Shown piece after piece: positions 49,748 to 59,826 of a DNA stretch of 64,000 bases. Below the pieces are notes generated by a model, which saw only the letters and a program-made list of their open reading frames with translations, had not been told where the DNA came from and made no database searches. The DNA comes from Tillus elongatus (Eukaryota; Arthropoda; Insecta; Coleoptera; Cleridae): assembly GCA_964006375.1 (NCBI GenBank), contig OZ023267.1:88488906-88552905 (forward strand), read 5' to 3'. The position numbers and the translations under genes were made by a program. Numbering within the stretch: the first letter of the stretch is position 1; every line of letters begins with the position of its first letter.

Positions 49748-51454
49748 ACACGTTTGTAACCGTTACATGGCATTGGAAGCTCAATAAAGTATCATCGTAA
49801 CATTACACTGTTACCTAAAAATGACACAAATGTACTTTGCAAATGGAGCACATTTAGGTAACAAATGAAATATTGCATACCATCAAGTATTATAACATAA
49901 AAGCTATGTAATATTTTTATGTAACATACACATAATACAAATTTCATGGCGTTCTATAGTTTTAACGCACACACTGATAACAACGTAATATTTTTATTTT
50001 ACATTAAATCAGATAATTATTAAACCCAGCTAATGACATGTTAATTAAGAAAACCTGTTAACTGAAATATGATTTAAACTTTATACCTCGTCAATAATTT
50101 ATTTTGATATTATATTTATCTAAATAAAATAAACGGGAAATAAGTGGAAATACAAATTAACACCTATATGTTGCAGGCATTTTCGTCGTTTTGTTCGGGC
50201 AACTGCGCAGAGCGAGAGCGACTGTTGAGTCTTGATGTTTCTTTTTGCTAATAGGATTATGAGGTTATGTTATGTTTACTTTGATTGTGCTCGTGTTTGT
50301 GATTTATACTGTTTTCTTATTCCTCATACAAAAGGCAACGTCAAAATTTTGTGGTAAGTATTATTGGATTTTATTTTTCTCTATTTCTTGAAAGATTACA
50401 GTATTTAATATAAGGTTTATGTTTTGTGCATGAGTTCATCGACAAAAGTGAGAACCGATTGTGAAGAACTACATTAATGTGGGTGTTGAATTCTTATTGG
50501 TGTTTCATGTTAAAATGAATTATATTGTATATTTTGAATCTATGATTGTGTTATTCTAGCGTTTTATGACCGAATGTGAGTTAACCTATATGTTTTAATT
50601 GCAGCATACCTTTCTGATCATTATTATCGAAAGGCTGGAAATGACTGCACACAGCGAATTTAAACAAAGCTATTCCTATAACAAGTTCAGAATTGATTGC
50701 AGCTAGATCAACCCAAGAAATATAGTAAGGTGAGCAGCAGGCTCAATGTTTTAAACATTGCCAAAGGTAATGTAGTACTTAGTTTTACATGATCAGCTGA
50801 GTCATCTGAACTTATTGATAAAATTTGCAACTGTCGTTACCTACTAGGCAGTTCAAATTTACAGGAGCTGAGCTCTTGACACAAGCAATGACGACTGATT
50901 TGTTAAATAATCCCAAAAGCAATTTTAATATGGATGATACTACTCTAGTTATGCTTTAAAGTTGCAGTTATATTTAATTATGCATAAAAACTTCAACTGA
51001 TGTTTAGATTGAATTTTGAATTTCAAATTATTCATATGTTTTAGTTAAATGTAAACATTATAAACAATTTTAACAGTAAAATTGAAATTATAAATATTTT
51101 AATGCAATAAGAATGTATTATATTTTATTGTTTTCTTACAAATGTTTAATAAATTGTTTTCAATAATTTTTTGTTTTGTTTTTCTAAACTATTATTGTGT
51201 GTGGTTATATATATAGAAAAAGCTCTACTCCTAACAATAAAATGTAACATGTAATGTTACTGAAATTGTCAATAAATATATCTGATATATATGCCCAACT
51301 ATGTTACATAGATATATCACAGTAGGAACTATATGCATGACATTTCGTGTTACATGTAACTTACAAGTTCATAACAAGTTACATAAATGATACTTTTGTA
51401 AAGAACAAAAGATGATATCAGTTATGTGAATGTTACTTAACTGTGTTTGTTGGG
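49740..51454. mobile_element. 1.7-kb TIR element inserted in duplication unit 1
   Basis: The ends are exact inverted repeats CCCAACAAACAC, with diverged continuation. Unit 2 reads directly across (GCATTTTCTTTTC at ~54,955), giving a likely 2-bp TT target duplication. The subterminal parts are rich in GTTAC/GTAAC strings. The middle (50,170-50,900) is less AT-rich and has no supported ORF. Superfamily not recognised. Confidence 0.85.
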
Positions 51455-52580
51455 TTTTCTTTTCAAAATGGACAAATATAAGTAAAGTCTCCGGTGTATA
51501 TTTACCATATGTATCCTTGCGCAAATCTGTGGTGGGTAAATTTATTCTAACATATTTACAATCATATTTCTGATGTTCAACTAATTTTTCTTCACTAGTG
51601 AAAAAGACTAAGCAACCATCACATAAAAATTTCTTGTGTGCATGTTTAGATATTTGACTTCCCACAAGACGGGACATATCTTTTATTAAACAATAATGTG
51701 TATTCTTTTCGATCTCGTCTGTTAACAATAATAGATTGATATGTTTCGTCTTGCGAGAATTTGTAAAGTATAGGGGGCCACATATATCATACTTCAATTT
51801 ACCATTATCAAAATGTTTCTCTAATCGGTAAACGTTGTTAACTGATATACCATTCTGTTCTTCAAATTTGGAAATTTGATTTAAAGATACAGGAAACTCT
51901 ATACCGGAGAAATCCAACTCGTTATCATACAGCTCGTCAGCATTTTGGATGTTTATCACTGCCTTCTTGTTGAAGATAGACTTTGGTAGCTCCATGTGTG
52001 AGCTGCCTCCTAGTGGAGAGTCCCTTGCGATGTTAATCTCCAACCAAAGCCAGTTTTTCAACGCCAACCTATAAAGAAATATGGATAAGTAACGGATTAC
52101 TACTAAAGAAATATAAACATTCACAGCTATTCTGAGCCTCCTGAAGCTGGAAAAAAATAATAAAAAAGACCTATTTCTACACCTAAAAAAGTCTTAGTTG
52201 CTGAAATAAATACGTTGCATACCTAGAAAACATAATAAAATACGTAAATATAATACAGCCATCTTGGAAGCTGAAAACCAAAATAAAAAATACATCTTTC
52301 TGCACCTACAAAACGTCTGGGTTGCTGAAATAAATACGCTGCAACTTATATACCTAGAAAACATAATAAAATGCGTAAATAATAACACACCGCTTTCATG
52401 ATGTTGAAACGCTTGGATTTTGGTTGTCACAACATCTTCCAGTCTCTTCGCTACTTCGGGTAGTTCGCTTAGTGTAGTGATCGGTGTTGCTCGGGTGTTG
52501 AAGCTCTTGATACCTTGATACCTTACCTCACGTTGTTGTAATAATCCAAACAACTCGAAGCTGATTTCTAAACATTTCAA
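51369..52580 (-). pseudogene. Polymerase N-terminal exons (unit 1)
   Basis: The FELFG/IKSFNT exon (52,580-52,400) and the INIARDSPLGGSSHMELPKS exon (52,070-51,460). As in unit 2, the block between NADE and YDNELDF is ~25 residues shorter than in copy 1, an in-frame deletion shared by both units. Confidence 0.8.
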
Positions 52581-55500
52581 ACTGTGATAACGCTACCTTA
52601 TTCACCATCTGAGTATAAACCTCATGCATTACGAAAAACACTCATACGTTTAAAAACTCTACCATCCTGTACCAACACGTGTCCATCCTCATCCATCTTT
52701 GTTCCACCCATACTCTCCACAACATTCCTCTAATCATCTGCACTCAAATGTCTCTTGGTCACACATGCCTGCACACCTTTCGCTTTTTTAGTTAAAACAC
52801 CCTCCCCATCAACCATATATGACTTAGCTCCCGTCCCAACCATTTCGTATAAAATTTTGCCCTTATATTCGTCTTTCATCCTACCAAGCACGCCCTCAAT
52901 CACCGGTATTCCGTGAGGGTTGTCAGCCGAGTAGTTTGATGTATCGTATTTATGTATGTCTTCTTTCATGTCGTCGTAAAAGTTGTCTATCTCTACTACT
53001 AATATTAACGAGTCGGTGTCAGTGTACAGTAAAATCACTTTGTCGCCATATTTAGTCTTTAAGTATCCATACATAAAGTCATATATGATGGTTTTTGATA
53101 CATCTAATATCGAAAAACCAACATACATAGGTCTGTCGTAAGTCACGCGAGTCCTGTTCATCTGAGTGGCGGCAAAGTCGTTCATGAAAATAGAAACATT
53201 TTTGAAATTCGGTTTGTTAATGTACGCTGCAGCTCCTGGTTTTGGTCCTACGTTGTCCCAGTGCGTCTACCCTCTTGTCTAAGTTCTCCATGGTCTTAAT
53301 TTAAAAGAATCTTTCTCAAATTAACTTTTAGCCTGATACATAGTGTTCTTGTCGATGTAAATTTTCAACCATGGAGATCGCCTAAATGTTATAACCCGGT
53401 GTATCTACTTCAGTGTCAGTCCGTTTGCCAAACATTGCTTTAAATTTCTATAATGTATTTTGTTTTATCATTTAAATTTGGAATAAGTTTAGGTAGGTTG
53501 GTTTTACCGGTTGGGGGTATAAAAGGTTCAGGACTAAAGGGCAGTTCGTTGTGTAAATCATGCAGGTGTTCCGGGTACTCTAAATCAACCTCAAAAACAT
53601 AGCCAAAATCATCATCATCCCCCAAATTTTCAATTTTTAAATTTTGAATTTCATATTCGGTGAGCCAACGAAAGTTCCCAATGGGCATTGGCTCGCTTTG
53701 AGCTTACCGTACAAGTTGGTGACATCTGTAGATACAAGCCACGTTTTCCGCTTTGTTTCGTCATAGTTAGGTGTTTGTTCATTGTTAGCTACTGCCCGTC
53801 TAACACTACACTGACTGACACACCCTCGTATATCTTTTTTTAAAGAAGTGATGCATCTCAATGTCCGTTAACAGTTAAAGTTTCACCCCAGTATCTACTG
53901 CAGCATTCCAAGATATGGACCTGTAACGTGCTGACAAGGATCGAGATTGTACACCTTAAAACAAACATGTCGGAAATTCTCAAACACATCAGCCAAGAGT
54001 AACACATCTGATTTTAAATAAATATCGGAATAATCCCCCAAAGTTTTACACTCAAACACCTGCCATACTTTACATGCACGTTCGTAGTCAGCATGCATAA
54101 TGTGTTCCCCTCGTAGACTATCATAAAACCCCTCTTCAGATGGAAGCTTAGTCTCTTGCAATTTTTCAATAGAGTCTACATAAGAATATGGAAATACACC
54201 CTTCTGTCGAATTAAATTAAACTTGTTCACATCTGCGAAATATTTCTTAACTTCCCTACACTGATTATTTTCCAAATTTATTGCTAATTTCTCTAAACTT
54301 TTAGCCATAAACTTAAATGAGTCTAAAAATCTAAGTTTAATGTATGTACCATCCAGTTCCTCCTGATCAACCAAAACATGCTTGCTGAACGTGATGTATC
54401 GCTCTTTATTTTGAGCGATAACATCTAATTTAGAACCGTACTCTGCCAACTCTTTGATGAAGAGATGAGCATCGTACCCGGAGAGATTATGGAAAAATAC
54501 CGGAATGTACTTTGGTACTTTATAATTTAGATTATAGATGGAGTGAGCTGGGCCGCGATAATTATCAAATTCGAGTAAACGATCGTGGTCTCGGACTTTG
54601 TCCTTGTCTAAGCCGAAAGGTCTTTCACAAATGTGACATATTTTGGAATTTAAAATTCGCGTTCTTGTTCATCGGTTAAAGGTGTCATGGGCCAAACTTT
54701 ACCTAAATGGTTTTGATGAATCGTTCTAACACCGTTTTCTAGTCGTTCTACAAAAACGCGAGCGGCGTCTTGACCACGATAAGTTACAAATTTAGAAAGC
54801 GAGTCGTCGAAAGAGCATTTTACATAGTACGCGAACGAATACGGTATGTGCTTGTGAGTCTTCTGTGTAAATGACTCCCAGCAATTTTGAGGTGGTTCAG
54901 TTTCCAAAGGGGACAAAAGACTCTCAAAATCAGCATACACAACGAAAGAAACAAGCATTTTCTTTTCAAAATCGACAAATATAAGTAAAGTCTCCGGTGT
55001 ATATTTACCATATGTATCCTTGCGCAAATCTGTGGTGGGTAAATTTATTCTAACATATTTACAATCATATTTCTGATGTTCAACTAATTTTTCTTCACTA
55101 GTGAAAAAGACTAAGCAACCATCACATAAAAATTTCTTGTGTGCATGTTTAGATATTTGACTTCCCACAAGACGGGACATATCTTTTATTAAACAATAAT
55201 GTGTATTCTTTTCGATCTAGTCTGTTAACAATAATAGATTGATATGTTTCGTCTTGCGAGAATTTGTAAAGTATAGGGGGCCACATATATCATACTTCAA
55301 TTTACCATTATCAAAATGTTTCTCTAATCGGTAAACGTTGTTAACTGATATACCATTCTGTTCTTCAAATTTGGAAATTTGATTTAAAGATACAGGAAAC
55401 TCTATACCGGAAAAATCCAACTCGTTATCATACAGCTCGTCAGCATTTTGGATGTTTATCACTGCCTTCTTGTTGAAGATAGACTTTGGTAGCTCCATGT

Positions 55501-56078
55501 GTGAGCTGCCTCCTAGTGGAGAGTCCCTTGCGATGTTAATCTCCAACCAAAGCCAGTTTTTCAACGCCAACCTATAAAGAAATATGGATAAGTAACGGAT
55601 TACTACTAAAGAAATATAAACATTCACAGCTATTCTGAGCCTCCTGAAGCTGGAAAAAAATAATAAAAAAGACCTATTTCTACACCTAAAAAAGTCTTAG
55701 TTGCTGAAATAAATACGTTGCATACCTAGAAAACATAATAAAATACGTAAATATAATACAGCCATCTTGGAAGCTGAAAACCAAAATAAAAAATACATCT
55801 TTCTGCACCTACAAAACGTCTGGGTTGCTGAAATAAATACGCTGCAACTTATATACCTAGAAAACATAATAAAATGCGTAAATAATAACACACCGCTTTC
55901 ATGATGTTGAAACGCTTGGACTTTGGTTGTCACAACATCTTCCAGTCTCTTCGCTACTTCGGGTAGTTCGCTTAGTGTAGTGATCGGTGTTGCTCGGGTG
56001 TTGAAGCTCTTGATACCTTGATACCTTACCTCACGTTGTTGTAATAATCCAAACAACTCGAAGCTGATTTCTAAACAC
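52579..56078 (-). repeat. Tandem duplication, unit 2
   Basis: The junction at ~52,575-52,580 fuses the polymerase VALSQF region of this unit to the FELFG exon of unit 1. The shared TCAAACTGTGATAAC marks the repeated left edge (47,357 and 52,577). It lacks the 1.7-kb element. Confidence 0.95.
52730..56056 (-). pseudogene. DNA polymerase B (unit 2)
   Basis: The same blocks as unit 1: 56,056-55,697 (FGLLQQREVRYQGIKSFN), 55,627-55,217 (MELPKS, VSLNQISKFEEQNG), 55,180-54,650 (CDGCLVFF zinc-binding, VVYADFESLL; continuous here because no MITE intervenes), 54,449-53,895, 53,861-53,637, 53,688-53,440 and 53,185-52,730 (LLYTDTDSLILVVEID). Indels between frames match unit 1 exactly, so the gene was already dead when it was duplicated. 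One difference stops the 55,217 frame (CTCG to CTAG). Confidence 0.86.
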
Positions 56079-56720
56079 CCGAGCTACTCCATTTAACCCC
56101 CAACCCCCCATACCACCCCCTACCCCCCCACCCCCCGAGTACGCAAAACTTTTGGTTGAGCATACAGTAGCAATTCCTTTACATCCGTCACTACACCTCT
56201 AGCCGGTATCCTGTAAGTGGTCAGTCTCGTGTTGAAGGCGTGCTTAACGAGCTGGATCCCATCCTCAGTCTCTATGCAAGCTATGTTTTTGTGCTCTAGA
56301 CTGCGTAGATGGGCTTCAAATGATTCCTGTAAAGCGAAAAACACATAAGTATCTTGTTGACTATTCAAATAAAGTTTTAGTTAGGTTATTGCATAATATA
56401 TTTTTTTAATTGTTATATTCATAAAGTTTTTTCTTTACACCTTTTGAAAAGAGGTTAAATAATTTTATGAAAATTCACTACACATTATAAGTTTAAGCTA
56501 GGTTAAATTGAATATTTTTTTTAATTCGGTGTATTGTTATATTCACAAAAAACAATATTACTTACTTTATCTATATCCTGGCGACACGTAAAACACCTCG
56601 CTATCGTTTTAGTTGAAGGTCCTGCTCCTTCACTATCAGCTCTCCTTTTAACAACGCTGCAGAACGGCTCATGGGTGGAGTATGGCCCTGTAGGCTGTGT
56701 GCATCGCGCTGTGAAAAAAC
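56079..56720 (-). pseudogene. Polymerase upstream exons (copy 2)
   Basis: Minus strand: TQPTGPYSTHEPFCSVV then RRADSEGAGPSTK and RCFTCRQDIDK with a gtaagt donor (about 56,710-56,560), then LRSLEHKNIACIETEDGIQL (56,368-56,120). A C-rich run at 56,098-56,137 damages the exon end. Unlike copy 1, the first of these has no TGA. Confidence 0.75.
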
Positions 56721-56934
56721 AATCTTTAAAATATTTTTAATATAAATGTAAACTTTTAATTTCCTTCACTTTCCTTACTGCTTCGTGATATTATTATGAA
56801 AAATCGCTATTCTATTTAAAAACATTAATCATAGGTTTATGTTTGAAAAATGCTACATAGTCGATGTATATTTATAATTTTAAATGTATTACCAATGGCA
56901 AATAATAATATATAATTAGTATAAATGGGGGTTC

Positions 56935-57189
56935 TTACTCACCGGTTTTAGAGGGTAGGGGTGTACTTGGATGCATGCGTTTGAAGTATTTACGTAGAAG
57001 GTCCTTTCGTGTGAATAAACTTAAACAAGCTAAACATTGTAGAAGGGACCTTACGCCGCCCCCACTTTGATTCTTGTGTCCGTTCAGATTGTCCTTACAG
57101 GTGAAAAACTTGCCACAATCGCACTTGAACAGGATGATGGTAACTTCACTGTCGGTGTTAAAACCAAGTATGAAGTGGCTTAATTTCAT
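56935..57189 (-). pseudogene. Zinc-finger N-terminus of polymerase (copy 2)
   Basis: MKLSHFILGFNTDSEV start, then a finger with CDC in place of CDDC and HKNQS in place of HKNQC, so two ligand positions are disturbed compared with copy 1. The second half (LQCLACLSLFTRKDLLRKYF, KRMHP) is intact here and lost in copy 1. An exon-end gt (GTGAGTAAG) follows. Confidence 0.8.
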
Positions 57190-57616
57190 ACATATTTTAT
57201 ATCTGTTGTTGCTATTAATATTTCCCCTCTCCGCACCTCTCTCCTCACATATAGTTAGATATTGCTAATATTAAACTGGAACACATATCAACGAACTTCC
57301 TGTCTATACTTGATTATGCTGATTCAGCTTGATAGACATCAGGTGATATTTTATTGTAATAAAACGTATTTATTACATATTTGAATGTTTTACGTTTAAG
57401 TAGATTAATATAAATAAATGCAAAGTAGTTAAATAACCTTGGTGTTTCTTAATATTGGAAATAAAAAATATAAAACCATTTATTATATATTTTTGCATTT
57501 AAAAAGTTTCTTAAAATACATACTAGTTGGCTTAAAATAACATTATGTTCTATATATTCTTTAGCAGCTATAGGATATAGAGTGTGTTTGTGTGTTAAAA
57601 AATTATATTTAAATAA

Positions 57617-58372
57617 TTATTCTCGGACCCTGCAAATAAACTCTTGAAAATTTGGATACGATTTTGTTTCGTGTTCGTTAAAAATATTTAGAATAGCTTC
57701 ACAAATATTTCTCAAACTTTCCAATTCCTGTAAACTGATGTCAAAATTAGTTGGGTATCTCTTGTTTTGATATACGAAACTAAAACGCATATTTTTTCTA
57801 GATAACGTAAACATTTGGTAGTTAGACAAAATATATCCCAACGCTTCACCATTATATTCTTCTAAGTTTTTGAGTTTGATATGTGGCTGTTTAAAATTTT
57901 TTATGTTTGGGAGCACCACATTTGATAATCCGTGAAACGTTGCAAAATTGAACATCAGCATTTTATTTAAATTCGTTTTTCGTAATAATACTACTGGGTT
58001 GGAACTATATTGTGGACATAGACCTATAGTAACATAAGTAGCTCCACTTTCCGTCAAATAGAATATTTTTTCATCTAATAACCTCAAATCTTCTAATATT
58101 GCTGTTTTGTTCATAATTTCCTGCTCCAATGTTAACAAAGACTGTGTAAATAGTTTATCTTGTGTAGTAGCTGGCAATAAAAAATCGTCTATTGTTTGTT
58201 GTAGAGTTTGCTCGTTTTTTAGTTCTTTAACTACTTGATCACTGCTTTGTTTAAGCAAGATCTTTTCGAGAACTTTAATTTGTTTGCCTCCACGCTCGGG
58301 CATAGGTATTACTCTTTTACACGACTCCCTACTAATATTTAAACTGCCATTATTATTAAATGTGTTGGCCAT
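57617..58372 (-). CDS. Unknown 251-aa element-encoded protein, intact
   Basis: An uninterrupted frame from ATG (MANTFNNNGSLNISRESCKR) to stop, the only full-length protein of the Polinton-like copies that is unbroken in the window. No signal peptide or membrane segment is apparent. Residues ~30-110 are Lys/Glu/Leu-rich and likely helical (KVLEKILLKQSSDQVVKELK ... SLLTLEQEIMNKTAILEDLR). The C-terminal half has mixed hydrophobic blocks (LMFNFATFHGLSNVVLPN, LRNICEAILNIFNEHE). It lies between the element end and the zinc-finger exon, divergent from nothing else. A broken counterpart at 30,147-30,870 (+) in the same relative place shows it is an element gene. I do not recognise the family. Confidence 0.8.
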   Translation of the reverse strand: MANTFNNNGSLNISRESCKRVIPMPERGGKQIKVLEKILLKQSSDQVVKELKNEQTLQQTIDDFLLPATTQDKLFTQSLLTLEQEIMNKTAILEDLRLLDEKIFYLTESGATYVTIGLCPQYSSNPVVLLRKTNLNKMLMFNFATFHGLSNVVLPNIKNFKQPHIKLKNLEEYNGEALGYILSNYQMFTLSRKNMRFSFVYQNKRYPTNFDISLQELESLRNICEAILNIFNEHETKSYPNFQEFICRVRE

Positions 58373-58379
58373 TTATACG

Positions 58380-59110
58380 CTTCAAAAAGCACAGTAATTG
58401 AATTAGCTCTTCAACATGTGTGTCTAAAATACATTAAGTTACATGTTATTTTGCTTATATTTGCCCTTTTCACATGGTTTCTTATGAGATATACGAACAA
58501 ATTCGATAACACAGACGGCCTTTTTATATCAGAGTAGAGTATGCTAGCAGTTTCTATTCCGAGCGTGTTCAGACTTGCAAAACCGCAACGTCAGCTGTTT
58601 CTCGACCTAATTTATAATATAAATCAGGTAGAGAAACATGACACCAAACATCGAACATCTAATCCGAAAACGGAAGAAAGCGGAGAAAGCTGGTTTGCGC
58701 AACCCCCACCAGCCCCAGGCCTGAATTCTACTTCTAGAGACGATTACTATGACACCAAACACTATGCCTCTACACCGCTTAATAAAAAAGTTGGTTTGCA
58801 CATGCTCAAACCGCCATTATTACATACGTCATTTTCATAAAAATCAAAATGGCGGATCTTCTTATTTAGACAGGTTAGATCAAGATCTCGACTTAGATCT
58901 GGATCCCGATCTAGATTTCGACCGGGGGCGTAGCCCCCGCCGCCTCCAATGTAAAGATGGCGGTTTGCGCCTGCGCCACTTGTCTAAATGAGAATATTTA
59001 GACAGGTGGTGCCATCTGTCATTTAAAATATTAATTTTTTGAATTTTCGCGCTCGACGTCCGCCAACTTGTACGCCATCTTGGATGACGTCATCTCAGGG
59101 TAGACCCCTA
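58380..59110 (-). other. Terminal region of Polinton-like copy 2
   Basis: Non-coding. Contains the ACGTCATTTTCATAAAAAT module (58,823-58,842), a GATC-rich tract (58,868-58,920), a CGCC-rich block, a hairpin (CCACTTGTCTAAAT ... ATTTAGACAGGTGG, about 58,976-59,014) and GATGACGTCATC (59,082-59,093). All are matched in 20,873-21,300 plus 22,090-22,173 plus 29,703-30,140 of copy 1. Confidence 0.75.
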
Positions 59111-59451
59111 TTGGTCATCTATCCAGCCGCCGTCTTGGAATGTCAACTGTCAACCACCATCTTGGAATGTCACATGTGTGTTGAATCTTTGTTATTGTTT
59201 GTTGAGGTTAAGTTTCCCTTCTATGTGTTGTATGTTTTGATGGTCTGCTTGTTTGTTTGTTGTATGGTTGCTATCTTATTTAGTTTTTGCATGAATTCGG
59301 AATTTTATTGACAATTTGTATCTTTGTGCAAAGTTCGGCCTTTTGAAGGTAGGTACATTCCATATTAATGGAAATTGGTAAGGGAGGAATGTTCCCATAT
59401 TCAACTGGTCGAACTTTACACACATATACATAGCATAGGTAAGCGCTACAC

Positions 59452-59453
<2 letters not shown>
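59111..59453. other. Spacer, nothing recognised
   Basis: Two TCTTGGAATGTCA strings (about 59,133 and 59,160) form a short direct repeat. No gene. Confidence 0.4.

Positions 59454-59489
<36 letters not shown>
59454..59489. repeat. (GA)n microsatellite
   Basis: AGAGAG tract of ~35 bases. Confidence 0.9.
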
Positions 59490-59492
<3 letters not shown>

Positions 59493-59524
59493 CAGACAAT
59501 TTTAAATCTCTTTTAAAGAAAAGC

Positions 59525-59640
59525 GTACGCCACAAGTTAGATTTAAACCCGAGAGCTAGTATTGAACCGTAAATCTCTTACGTGTCTGTATCGCCGCTAA
59601 ACCAGATACACCACGGAGACTATAGATACAGTTTGTTTGA
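59525..59640 (-). mobile_element. tRNA-like SINE fragment (tentative)
   Basis: On the minus strand the sequence begins GTCTCCGTGGTGTATCTGG, has a possible A box near TGGTTTAGCGG and a B-box-like GGGTTTAAATC, resembling a degenerate tRNA-derived head. It lies between (GA)n and (TA)n tracts. Confidence 0.45.
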
Positions 59641-59645
59641 CGCAG

Positions 59646-59716
<71 letters not shown>
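59646..59716. repeat. (TA)n microsatellite at LINE 3' side
   Basis: About 35 TA units. Next to them is an AT-only tract with TAAA/CAAT repeats (59,717-59,810), probably the LINE 3' tail region. Confidence 0.95.
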
Positions 59717-59722
<6 letters not shown>

Positions 59723-59826
59723 ATAATAACAAATAAATAAATAGATAATTAAATTAAATTAAATAAATCAATTAATCAATCAATAAATACACAAATAAAT
59801 AAATAATCATGTCATAAGCATATATG

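Larger units (their letters stand above)
47359..52574 (-). repeat. Tandem duplication, unit 1 (with MITE)
   Basis: Apart from the 1,715-bp insertion at 49,740-51,454, this matches unit 2 (52,579-56,078) with roughly 8-10 substitutions over ~3.5 kb by my reading. It contains polymerase from the FELFG exon to the VALSQF region. The in-unit ORFs (for example 49,229-48,675 and 47,965-47,510) are the same as in unit 2. Confidence 0.95.
47285..59110 (-). mobile_element. Polinton/Maverick-like element, copy 2
   Basis: From the right: terminal GC-rich region with foldback and GATC-rich tract (59,110-58,800), unknown gene (58,372-57,617), zinc-finger exon (57,189-56,935), polymerase exons, and polymerase C-terminus ending near 47,285. 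It contains a 3.5-kb tandem duplication. No SINE, LTR element or P transposon is present at the positions where copy 1 has them. The left end is cut at the junction with copy 1, so capsid/integrase genes are absent. Confidence 0.72.
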
